Position numbers and translations under genes: made by a program. From the NCBI GenBank assembly GCA_902791025.1, contig CADATZ010000001.1:434001-498000 (forward strand): a stretch of 64,000 nt of DNA, written 5' to 3'. Positions 9,151 through 17,140 of this stretch are shown piece after piece. Numbering within the stretch: the stretch's first letter is position 1; every line of letters starts with the position of its first letter. The notes beneath the pieces are model-generated. The model saw nothing but the letters and a program-made list of their open reading frames with translations. It had not been told where the DNA came from and searched no databases. The DNA comes from an uncultured Chloroflexota bacterium. Its GTDB lineage: Bacteria > Chloroflexota > Anaerolineae > Anaerolineales > Anaerolineaceae.

Positions 9151-10932
9151 TCAGGCAGCATTAGCATAAGCGATGTCATTTTCCTCTTCGAGAAACTCAG
9201 GGAACTGAAGCCTGTAAAGCATCGCATAAACGCCGTTCTTTTCCATCAACTCTTCGTGCGTTCCTTCTTCATCGATACCGTCTTCGGAAAGCACAAGGAT
9301 CCGTTTTGCCGCACGAATTGTTGATAGTCTATGCGCAATAACAAGTGTCGTCCGATTCATCGCGAGCTTTTCCAGAGATCTCTGCACAACCTTTTCACTC
9401 TTGTTGTCAAGGGAAGAAGTTGCTTCATCAAAAATCAGAATCGGTGGATTTTTCAGAAATACACGAGCAATGGAAAGGCGCTGTTTCTGCCCACCGGAAA
9501 GCTTCACACCGCGCTGACCGATATCAGTATGATATCCGTCCGGCAGGTCCATGATGAAATCGTGAGCGTTGGCCTGTTTGGCTGCCATGATGATCTCTTC
9601 GTCTGTTGCATCCGGACGTCCGTAACGGATATTTTCCATCACATCACCGGAAAAGAGATAAACATCCTGCTGTACGATACCGATATTACGCCGCAAACTC
9701 TTCTGCGTATAATCACGGATATCGCGGTCATCCACGAATACAGCTCCTTCTGACACTTCATAGAAACGCGGGATCAGACTGCAAAGAGTTGTTTTCCCGA
9801 CCCCGGATGGACCGATCAAGGCGACATACTCACCGGGATCTACCGACAGATTCACGTGCGCCAACACATCCTGCAGCGTATTTTCATAACGGAAGGTGAC
9901 ATCCCGAAATTCGATTTTCCCTTTCAGAACCCCGGCATCTACCGCGTTAGGACTGTCTTCGATATCCGGATGAATATCCATGATCTCCTGGAAACGCTCA
10001 AATCCTGCCATTCCGTTCTGGTATTGTTCCGTAAAGGCAACAAGCTTCCGAATCGGTTCGGTAACATTGCCGATGTAGAGCAGGAAAGTAACCAGATCCG
10101 TCACCGGCAGAGCATTTTCCGTGATGAGATAAGCACCGACGATAACAACCAGCACATTCAGCAAAGTGGTAAAACCATTGATCCCTGACTGATACTGAGC
10201 CATGACCAGATAATTCTGGCGCTTGCTTTCGAGAAAACCATCGTTACCCTTCTTGAATTTTCCGATTTCAACATCTTCATTGGCAAAGGATTTTACGACA
10301 CGGATTCCGGAAAGGTTTTCTTCGATTTGCCCATTAATTTCGGCGATTCGTTTGCGGTTCCTCTTATAGACCACTTTCATTTTTTTGTTCAGCTTGATCG
10401 CATAGAGGGTCATCGGCGGCACAAGAACAAATGCCACCAGCGCAAGTTTCCAGTTGATAATGAAAAGGATAATAAAGGACCCGATGAGTTTTATCAAAGA
10501 AATCGCCAGATCTTCCGGACCATGATGGAAAAGCTCGCAGATTTCAAAAAGATCTGTGGTCACTCTCGACATCAGGTGCCCGACCTTTTGGTCATCAAAG
10601 AAGCTGAAAGAGAGCTTTTGATAATGGGCGAAAAGCTCTGCCCGCATGTCGTATTCCATACGGGAGCCCATGCGATGACCATAATAGGTCGTCCAGAAGT
10701 TGCATCCATATTCAATCACGATCAGCAGCAGGCAGAGGATCCCTAACCGAAGTATTTCACTTCTGGCTTCACTGACTTCATAATAGACAACATCATGTGT
10801 GATATGTCGCACGATCAGAGGGATCACCAGCATGATCGCAGCGCCCAGCATGGAGAAAAACATATCCCAAAGGAACGCTCCCATGTAGGGTTTGTAATAT
10901 GATAAAAATTTAGACCATTTATTCGTTTTCAC
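9151..10932 (-). CDS. ABC exporter, fused permease-ATPase (MdlB/MsbA type)
   Basis: Half-transporter in which a six-helix type I exporter domain (about 1-310) is fused to an ATPase domain (about 335-575). The ATPase has Walker A GPSGVGKTT near 375, signature LSGGQKQR near 481, and Walker B ILIFDEATSSLD near 500. It probably works as a homodimer, since no partner half-transporter is next to it. The substrate (lipid, peptide or drug) cannot be told from sequence. It stops 17 bases before the YdjM-like gene, so the two may be co-transcribed. Confidence 0.93.
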   Translation of the reverse strand: MKTNKWSKFLSYYKPYMGAFLWDMFFSMLGAAIMLVIPLIVRHITHDVVYYEVSEARSEILRLGILCLLLIVIEYGCNFWTTYYGHRMGSRMEYDMRAELFAHYQKLSFSFFDDQKVGHLMSRVTTDLFEICELFHHGPEDLAISLIKLIGSFIILFIINWKLALVAFVLVPPMTLYAIKLNKKMKVVYKRNRKRIAEINGQIEENLSGIRVVKSFANEDVEIGKFKKGNDGFLESKRQNYLVMAQYQSGINGFTTLLNVLVVIVGAYLITENALPVTDLVTFLLYIGNVTEPIRKLVAFTEQYQNGMAGFERFQEIMDIHPDIEDSPNAVDAGVLKGKIEFRDVTFRYENTLQDVLAHVNLSVDPGEYVALIGPSGVGKTTLCSLIPRFYEVSEGAVFVDDRDIRDYTQKSLRRNIGIVQQDVYLFSGDVMENIRYGRPDATDEEIIMAAKQANAHDFIMDLPDGYHTDIGQRGVKLSGGQKQRLSIARVFLKNPPILIFDEATSSLDNKSEKVVQRSLEKLAMNRTTLVIAHRLSTIRAAKRILVLSEDGIDEEGTHEELMEKNGVYAMLYRLQFPEFLEEENDIAYANAA

Positions 10933-11027
10933 GGGGAAAAATTATATCATTGAATTCAGGGTAAAATAATAAACACTTAATTTTTCATGAAATAAAACTG
11001 AACTTAACTATTCAGAATTTTAATTCC

Positions 11028-11089
11028 GCACATGGTGACAGGCACACATGTGCGGAATGCTCCGCACAAGTTGCCAGTCCCCAAGTGCT
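11028..11089 (-). repeat. Dispersed palindromic element, copy A
   Basis: Near-full copy of the 65-bp palindrome family described at 53738-53933. It reads on the minus strand as GGGGACTGGCAACTTGTGCG ... TGTGCCTGTCACCATGTGCG. It sits between the ABC exporter start and the UPF0173 stop. Confidence 0.8.
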
Positions 11090-11118
11090 TCGTCTTGTAT
11101 ATACACCTTCGATAAGTA

Positions 11119-11703
11119 CTATTCCAATTCGATCGTTTCCCCGTAATTCATCCGCAGCAAATTCTTCGGAGTAAACTTCATCGGATCTGCGTCAAAGAAA
11201 TGCATCGGGGTGTTATGTTTTGCTCCAATCAAATCAGCACATTCCGTGGCTTCTTCCGGCCCCATGTTATAAACGCCGTCAATCGGGAAGAAAGCGTAAT
11301 CAATATTCTTATCCTTCAGCGCTTCCATTTCAGGGATTTTTGAGGTATCACCCGGATGATAAACCGTCAAGCCATCAAATGAGATCAGATATCCGACAGT
11401 ATTATCGGGATGATGATTCTGGTTCCCGCCGGCAGCTACGGTTTCGATCTTCACACCCTTGATTTCGTAATTATTATGAGTCAAATCCGGGTTGAGCGTT
11501 TGCGCTACACGCAAAACCACGCAGTCATCCTTTTGTGTTACTTTTTCGATCACATTATGATCGAAATGTTCATGTGTGCTGAGAACAATATCAGCGCTTT
11601 CTGAATAATCTCCGTCATAATACGGATCAATATAAATCACAACGCCTTCCGCTGTTTTAATTTTCATGGAAGCGTGCCCAATCAAGGTTAATTCTGGTTT
11701 CAT
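11119..11703 (-). CDS. UPF0173-type metallo-beta-lactamase-fold hydrolase
   Basis: Single-domain MBL-fold protein of 194 residues. GHASMKI near residue 9, the metal-binding STHEHFDHN motif near 44-52, and a later YHPGDTS motif near 113-119 are the expected ligand positions for UPF0173 proteins, relatives of UlaG (L-ascorbate-6-phosphate lactonase). A phosphosugar lactonase role is possible, but no sugar-uptake genes are adjacent. It is monocistronic as far as can be seen, with the HAD gene divergent on its upstream side. Confidence 0.85.
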   Translation of the reverse strand: MKPELTLIGHASMKIKTAEGVVIYIDPYYDGDYSESADIVLSTHEHFDHNVIEKVTQKDDCVVLRVAQTLNPDLTHNNYEIKGVKIETVAAGGNQNHHPDNTVGYLISFDGLTVYHPGDTSKIPEMEALKDKNIDYAFFPIDGVYNMGPEEATECADLIGAKHNTPMHFFDADPMKFTPKNLLRMNYGETIELE

Positions 11704-11796
11704 TTTGTCCTCTTTTCCGGTTTTCTCTTAATTATAGTTTAAAATAGAAGAAGGGATTCATTTTTTCTTTATTTTATCTGGAGTTTTTGAATAACT

Positions 11797-12597
11797 ATGT
11801 GTCCACAACAGGTTAAGGCTTTATTTTTTGATATTGACGGGACTTTGGCGAGTTCTCCTGAACACATTATTCATCCTCTGGATATCGAGAGCCTGGAAAA
11901 GCTGCATAAAAGTGGATACATGTTGTTTATTGCTACAGGACGGGATCTCTCCATTCCGGAAGAAGCTAAAATCCTTACACCCGTCTTGCCCCTTTTCACC
12001 GGTTTTGTCCATATCAACGGTCAGCACTGCTATCTGGCAGACGGAACGGAAATTTCACAGCATCCGATAGCAGATGAAGATTTTCTTCCGCTCCGTGCAG
12101 TCTGTGAACAGCATCACCTTTCCATGCTGTATCGGGTCGGCAATGTCAATCATCTCAGTGAGATGACTTTCCGGGTCAAACGCTATTGGGCACAAATGGG
12201 GCTGCCGATACCGGAAATCAGGCCGATGGCCCCCGACATTCACGATATACCGAAACTCTGCATTCATGCCTCTCCTGAGGATGAAGAAAAATATCTGAAA
12301 CCGCATCTCAATCACACATGGACCGCCCGTATTACGGAAGACCTTATCGATTTGATTCCTATTGGGATCGGGAAAAGCAGCGGATTGCGGGATGTGTGCG
12401 GTTATTTTCATATCGACCTTTCTCAAACCATGTGCTTTGGAGATGGGCAGAACGATCTGGATCTGATCCAGGCAGCAGGAATCGGAGTTGCCATGGGAAA
12501 CGCGGCGGTGAATATCAAAAACGAGGCGGATTACATCACAAAAAATGCAAATGAGGCAGGGATTACCCACGCACTCAGACATTTTGGACTGATTTGA
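11797..12597 (+). CDS. HAD-superfamily Cof-type phosphatase
   Basis: Cof/YidA-like hydrolase of 266 residues. The nucleophile motif FFDIDGTLASSP is near 9-20, the Lys region near 190, and the metal-binding GDGQNDLDLIQAAGIGVAMG motif near 215-234. The C2-type cap lies between them. These enzymes dephosphorylate sugar phosphates, cofactors or FMN, and the substrate is not predictable here. It is divergent from the UPF0173 gene with a gap of about 90 bases. Confidence 0.88.
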   Translation: MCPQQVKALFFDIDGTLASSPEHIIHPLDIESLEKLHKSGYMLFIATGRDLSIPEEAKILTPVLPLFTGFVHINGQHCYLADGTEISQHPIADEDFLPLRAVCEQHHLSMLYRVGNVNHLSEMTFRVKRYWAQMGLPIPEIRPMAPDIHDIPKLCIHASPEDEEKYLKPHLNHTWTARITEDLIDLIPIGIGKSSGLRDVCGYFHIDLSQTMCFGDGQNDLDLIQAAGIGVAMGNAAVNIKNEADYITKNANEAGITHALRHFGLI

Positions 12598-12600
12598 CGA

Positions 12601-12632
12601 AGCGCATGCGTGCCAGTCCCCCATTTGCGCTG
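12601..12632 (-). repeat. Dispersed palindromic element, partial copy B
   Basis: Half-element: GCGTGCCAGTCCCCCATTTGCG matches the outer arm (reverse orientation) of the palindrome family, directly after the HAD gene stop. Confidence 0.55.
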
Positions 12633-12740
12633 CTCAAATTCTGATTAGTTAAGAAATTCAAATAATTGCTTTCAAATACCTCTTTTCTATTGGTATAATC
12701 AATGAGAAAGATTTATTTTTATCCTCAGGAGAGAATAATA

Positions 12741-15245
12741 ATGGAAGTTGATCCGAACAAACTGTTTTTGGGCAAACTGTATAACTCCGAAAACCAATTG
12801 ACCGAAGATAAAATGTATTACAACCCGTCGGATCTGAATACACATTGTGTGATCACGGGAATGACCGGTTCCGGCAAAACGGGGCTTGGTATTCTGATGC
12901 TGGAAGAAATCGCTCTTAGAAAGATTCCCGCTATTATTATCGATCCGAAGGGTGATTTGACCAACCTGCTCCTTCATTTTCCTGAAATAACGGGGAAGGA
13001 TATCGCCCCCTGGCTTGACCAGGAAGCTCCTGTACGCGAGGGAAAAGAACTATACGAATACGCAAATGAAAAAGCTGAGGATTGGAAAAAAGGACAAGCC
13101 TCATGGGGATACGGTCCGGAAGATATTGAAGCATTATCAGGCGTTGATTACACGATATTCACCCCGGGTTCTTCCATCGGGAATCCCATCAACATCATGG
13201 CGAGTTTTGCCGCCCCGGATTCATCTGTAATTTATAATGATGAGGCGATTCGTGAGGAGATTTCCACAGCCGTCACAGCACTGCTTGGTCTGCTCGGCTT
13301 CAGCAATATTGATCCCCTCAAAAGCAAAGAACATATTCTGCTCGCCAACATCATCGAATCCTACTGGACGCTGGGGAAGGATGTTACGTTAGTGGATCTC
13401 ATCAACGCGGTTAATGATCCGCCGTTTGATACATTAGGCGCGCTGCCCATTGACAAGATCTACCCGCCAAAGGAACGGTTCAATCTCGCACTGCAGATCA
13501 ACAATTTCCTTGCTTCTCCCACCTTCAAAGCCTGGAACGAGGGACCGGGACTTGATGTCGGAAGCCTGATCCACAACAAAGACAACAAACCGCGATTCAA
13601 CATCTTTTACATACAGCACTTGAGTGACCAGGAAAAGATGTTCTTTGTCACGATGCTGTATTCACAAATTGAGTCTTGGATGCGCAACCAGACCGGCACC
13701 GGCAATTTGCGCCTGGCGGTCTATTTTGATGAAATGGCCGGGTATGTGCCGCCAACTGCGAACCCATCCTCAAAGCCTGTCATTATGCGGATGATGAAAC
13801 AGGCTCGTGCCTTCGGGGTTGGCTTGATCCTGGCAACGCAGAACCCTGTTGATATCGACTATAAAGGCCTTTCCAATGCCGGGACCTGGTTTGTCGGGCG
13901 CTTGCAGACGGAACAGGACAAAAACCGTCTGCTCGACGGTCTCACTACGACAGATGGCAATATCAACCGCGCCAATGCCGATAAACTGATCTCAGACCTG
14001 AAAAAACGCGCCTTCCTTTACATGAATGTTCATGAAAGGGGCTTGAAGGTGATGACCACCCGATGGACCATGAATTACCTTGCGGGTCCGCTCACTAAAA
14101 ACCTGATCCCGAAGCTGTATAATGAAGGGTTGTGCATACCCTACACCGAAGAAGACGCAAAAGCCGCCAGGTTACTCGCGGCAGGTAAAACCACAGAGGC
14201 TGAGGATGATTCGGAATTGAACCTTATTACAGGAGATCCTGAAGAAATCAACGACAGCTTAAAGGAGAGTGAAAATATGGAAGAAGAATTGAAAGAAGGA
14301 CAACGTCCGAAAATCGCGGCCACGATCAACGAATATTTCATGCCCGCGGAAAAATGCCCTGCGGAATGTGATTCCGACGGTGAACAGGTCACTTATATTC
14401 CTGTCTGGATCGCCCAGGCTGAGATCCGTGCCGAAAAGGAAAAATATAATTTCTCCCTCAGCACTGTCAAGGCTGCTGAAATCGCGGATGATGACCTTCG
14501 CGGCACTACTGTCCGCTGGGATGACTATATGTGTGATCCTTTTGACATCAAAGCATTGATGACACGGCCTGAATTCAATGATGCTTATTATCAGATGCCT
14601 CCGGCCTGGATGCAGGATGCAAAAACTGCCCGCACCTATGAAACTGACTTTGTCAACTACCTCTATCGTGATGCCAGCATTACGGTCTGGGGCAACGAAA
14701 AGCTTGGCGTTTTCGCTGATGAAGACGACACGGAAGACGATTTCCTTGACAAATGCAAAGATAAAATCGAGGAATTAAGTTCGGTCGAAATTGAGAAGAT
14801 CAAGAAAACCCATGAAGCGCAGCTGGATAAACTCGAAGCGAAACTGAAGAAACTCAACGTCACTCTGGAAGACAAACAAAACCAGGTCAAACAACGCGGC
14901 GTTCAAACCGTTGCGGCTGCCGGTGAGCTGATCCTTTCCCTGATCCAGAGAAGAAAGAAATCCGTCTCCAGCTCTTTGACAAAGGTCAACCAGACTTCCA
15001 CAGCGAAAAAGGCTCAGGAAAAGGTCGAGCTTGAGATCGAAGCTGTAACGGATCAGATTCAGGATGCTATTGACAACTACGAAGCAAAACTTGAAGAGAT
15101 CCAGGAAAAGTGGGATAAGATTCTTGATCAGAACAAACAGATCAAGATCACTGTCGCCAAGAAAGACATCTTTGTCGACGCTTTCGGCATTTGCTGGACA
15201 CCTTATTACACCAACAGCCTTGGTAAACTGGTAAAAGCTTTCTAA
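12741..15245 (+). CDS. HerA/DUF87-like ATPase with C-terminal coiled coil
   Basis: AAA-type ATPase of the HerA-FtsK superfamily, 834 residues from the chosen ATG. AGGAGAG lies 7 bases before base 12741; an upstream in-frame ATG at 12702 lacks an SD. Walker A is GMTGSGKTG near residue 40, Walker B is VYFDEMAGYVP near 335, and the Gln-bearing LATQNPVDID motif near 370 resembles the sensor segment of this group. A Lys/Glu-rich coiled coil fills about 670-800. Proteins like this are usually annotated only as ATP-binding protein; known relatives process or translocate DNA. No nuclease partner (NurA) is nearby. Confidence 0.8.
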   Translation: MEVDPNKLFLGKLYNSENQLTEDKMYYNPSDLNTHCVITGMTGSGKTGLGILMLEEIALRKIPAIIIDPKGDLTNLLLHFPEITGKDIAPWLDQEAPVREGKELYEYANEKAEDWKKGQASWGYGPEDIEALSGVDYTIFTPGSSIGNPINIMASFAAPDSSVIYNDEAIREEISTAVTALLGLLGFSNIDPLKSKEHILLANIIESYWTLGKDVTLVDLINAVNDPPFDTLGALPIDKIYPPKERFNLALQINNFLASPTFKAWNEGPGLDVGSLIHNKDNKPRFNIFYIQHLSDQEKMFFVTMLYSQIESWMRNQTGTGNLRLAVYFDEMAGYVPPTANPSSKPVIMRMMKQARAFGVGLILATQNPVDIDYKGLSNAGTWFVGRLQTEQDKNRLLDGLTTTDGNINRANADKLISDLKKRAFLYMNVHERGLKVMTTRWTMNYLAGPLTKNLIPKLYNEGLCIPYTEEDAKAARLLAAGKTTEAEDDSELNLITGDPEEINDSLKESENMEEELKEGQRPKIAATINEYFMPAEKCPAECDSDGEQVTYIPVWIAQAEIRAEKEKYNFSLSTVKAAEIADDDLRGTTVRWDDYMCDPFDIKALMTRPEFNDAYYQMPPAWMQDAKTARTYETDFVNYLYRDASITVWGNEKLGVFADEDDTEDDFLDKCKDKIEELSSVEIEKIKKTHEAQLDKLEAKLKKLNVTLEDKQNQVKQRGVQTVAAAGELILSLIQRRKKSVSSSLTKVNQTSTAKKAQEKVELEIEAVTDQIQDAIDNYEAKLEEIQEKWDKILDQNKQIKITVAKKDIFVDAFGICWTPYYTNSLGKLVKAF

Positions 15246-15260
15246 GATCAGACTTATTAG

Positions 15261-15300
15261 AACCGGGCGTATGAGAAAATCATGACGCCCGGTTTTGTTT
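15261..15300 (+). terminator. Rho-independent terminator after the HerA-like gene
   Basis: Perfect 10-bp stem AACCGGGCGT (15261-15270) with ACGCCCGGTT (15285-15294), followed by TTGTTT. It lies 15 bases after the stop codon. Confidence 0.85.
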
Positions 15301-15322
15301 GCACTTTTTCATATGGGGAAAA

Positions 15323-16057
15323 ATGTACACATACCTGCCGGCACTCAACACAGTTCAGAACAGTAAAAAGAATAAATCGATTAAACAGTTTATAAAATCA
15401 ATTAAACTGAATTGTCTTACGCATTTCACCCGTATGGATAATTTGAAATCCATCCTGCAATCAGGAATCCTTCCCTCACGAATTTTGAGGAACAACAAAA
15501 CCTTTGAAGCCGTGGAGAAGAATTCAATTACACTTCCTCCGGAGTGGGTCGATTTTGTTTCGCTGAACCTGTCATTTCCTGATTACAAGCTTTTCAGCGA
15601 CCTCAACAATCATATGCCCAGTGACTGGGTGATCCTGACAATCGATCCGAGAGTCCTTTCTGATTTTCCCTGTTATTTTTTCCCCGAACGTGCCATAAAT
15701 ATTATTAAAACAGCTTCTCAGCCCAATCTGTTTTTGTCAGAATATCAAAATATCACTGACCTGAAAAAGCTATTCAAAGACAGGGAAGATGCAAAACGGA
15801 AAGATCTGGATATACCCCCGTTTTACCCTACTGATCCTACCAGCGAGGTTCTCTCTCTTTTCCCAATCGCACCTTCCTATATCACACAGGTTTTTTTTCA
15901 CAGCGACTATAAATTCAATCAATGGGTCCTTCACAACACTGAATTTGCCATGACACAGGACCGTTCCCGCTGGGCAGTCGGTCTTGAATACTTCTCTCCA
16001 AGAGCAGATTATCCCTTTTGGAAGACAAACCGAAGCATTGTGAAAAAAGCTGACTGA
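15323..16057 (+). CDS. DarT-like ADP-ribosyltransferase (DUF4433 family)
   Basis: The fold markers of DarT-type thymidine-DNA ADP-ribosyltransferases are visible. LTHFTRMDNLKSILQSGILPS (near 31-51, positions 15413-15475) is the NAD-pocket start with its His. VSLNLSFPDYKLF and WVILTIDPRVL follow in the middle. YPTDPTSEVLSLFPI near 172-186 carries the likely catalytic Glu of the PxxEVL motif. In known pairs DarT marks single-stranded DNA on thymidine and the macrodomain DarG reverses it. No DarG-like gene is adjacent; the 71-residue neighbour has no macrodomain. The start is set at ATG 15323 with a weak GGGGA upstream. The family call comes from motif recognition, not a search. Confidence 0.7.
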   Translation: MYTYLPALNTVQNSKKNKSIKQFIKSIKLNCLTHFTRMDNLKSILQSGILPSRILRNNKTFEAVEKNSITLPPEWVDFVSLNLSFPDYKLFSDLNNHMPSDWVILTIDPRVLSDFPCYFFPERAINIIKTASQPNLFLSEYQNITDLKKLFKDREDAKRKDLDIPPFYPTDPTSEVLSLFPIAPSYITQVFFHSDYKFNQWVLHNTEFAMTQDRSRWAVGLEYFSPRADYPFWKTNRSIVKKAD

Positions 16058-16085
16058 TACATGGATCGCAAAACAATTAATTATA

Positions 16086-16301
16086 TTATTGTTTTTTCTC
16101 TTCCTGGCTGTGTTGTTTGATCAAATTTTCAGCTTCTTCTTTTGATAATTCCGTCAGGCTCATATTTCCCGACATGAAACGGTAACGAAGGTGAGGGGCT
16201 GGTTCCCAGGTGTTGTTTTTACCCATTTTTTCAATAAGATCTCCGCTTCTCCGAACGATTACGTCTCCAATATCAAAACGATAATATTTTGTTTCTTCCA
16301 T
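16086..16301 (-). CDS. Small hypothetical protein
   Basis: 71 residues, charged, no membrane segment or signal peptide, with a Lys/Glu/Gln-rich tail. Not recognised. It is convergent with the DarT-like gene (28-base gap) and lies 76 bases downstream of the exported RelA/SpoT-like gene on the same strand, so it could be the last gene of that run. It is not a macrodomain, so it is not a DarG-type antitoxin. Confidence 0.55.
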   Translation of the reverse strand: MEETKYYRFDIGDVIVRRSGDLIEKMGKNNTWEPAPHLRYRFMSGNMSLTELSKEEAENLIKQHSQEEKKQ

Positions 16302-16377
16302 GGTAATATATGTATCTCCCTTACTGAATAAAGCTATCTGCTAAATACAAACGCAATGATTGAGATGTAAACAACTG

Positions 16378-17124
16378 TCATTTATCCTGCTGTATGACCC
16401 AAACATATTCCGGTGAGCCTTCAGGGACGGGAACTTTGGCATAAATTTCTTTTGCGTATGCTTCTGCTGCTATTCTTTCTTCTTCTGTGGCAGTTTCACT
16501 GCGTGCGATTTCATAGTTCGCGTGTTCAAGCTCTTTTGCTTCAAAAGATGCAGGTGTGTGAAGCTGGAGTTCAAAAAGAAAACCATCCGCGGTTGTCAGG
16601 TTCATATTGATTCCTTTATACCCATCACCGCCCCATCTGTTTTTGAATTTTACAACTTTGATATGGTTTTCCTCAAGAGTCCGCAGCGATTTGTCTACGA
16701 TGGGGATATATTGATCTTCATCGATGCATAATGTATAGCGAAGTACATCTCCAATCGTCCCCGCAGCCTCTTCCGGAGTAACTTCCATGTCATGGGCATC
16801 TGTCAGGATTTTTCTGGTAAGGCTTTCCTTCGATTTGATACGATGTTCCAACCCCACAAGTCTGGCGTTTTCTGATTCAAAGGAGAGCAGCAATGCTGTA
16901 ACTTCCGGTTCAGCCCGGACAGCTGCTTCAATCAATTCATCAGCCAGTTTTTCAGCGATGCTCTGCTCAGAGATGTCTTCCTGACCAGCATTATCAGCAC
17001 CTACTGCCGTCTCCTCTTTTTGAGGCAGCACTTCTGCAAAACAAATGTTTGCGGTTGCTTCACTTATGCTCAATAGTATCAAAAGCAACCCAATAAATGT
17101 TCTGAAAGATTTTTTTGTTCTCAT
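16378..17124 (-). CDS. Exported RelA/SpoT-like nucleotidyltransferase-fold protein
   Basis: An N-terminal signal peptide (charged MRTKK, hydrophobic core to about residue 22, likely cleavage after an Ala near 30) is followed by a Glu-rich linker and a single RelA/SpoT-like domain. Motifs: LTRKILTDA near 103, TIGDVLRYTLCIDEDQYIP near 122-140, FKNRWGGDGYKGINMNL near 159-175, and FELQLHTPASFEAKE near 182-196. They match the synthetase core (RYT, YKGIN, ExQxHT) and most resemble the secreted ATP 3'-pyrophosphokinases of Streptomyces. There is no HD hydrolase, TGS or ACT domain. It is the last large gene of a four-gene minus-strand run, 16 bases after the esterase-like gene. Enzymatic activity is inferred. 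Confidence 0.72.
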   Translation of the reverse strand: MRTKKSFRTFIGLLLILLSISEATANICFAEVLPQKEETAVGADNAGQEDISEQSIAEKLADELIEAAVRAEPEVTALLLSFESENARLVGLEHRIKSKESLTRKILTDAHDMEVTPEEAAGTIGDVLRYTLCIDEDQYIPIVDKSLRTLEENHIKVVKFKNRWGGDGYKGINMNLTTADGFLFELQLHTPASFEAKELEHANYEIARSETATEEERIAAEAYAKEIYAKVPVPEGSPEYVWVIQQDK

Positions 17125-17140
17125 AATTATCAGTACCTTT

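Noticed and set aside
16086-16301. 71-residue protein as a DarG antitoxin
   Set aside because: Far too short for a macrodomain, lacks its motifs, and lies convergent to the DarT-like gene.
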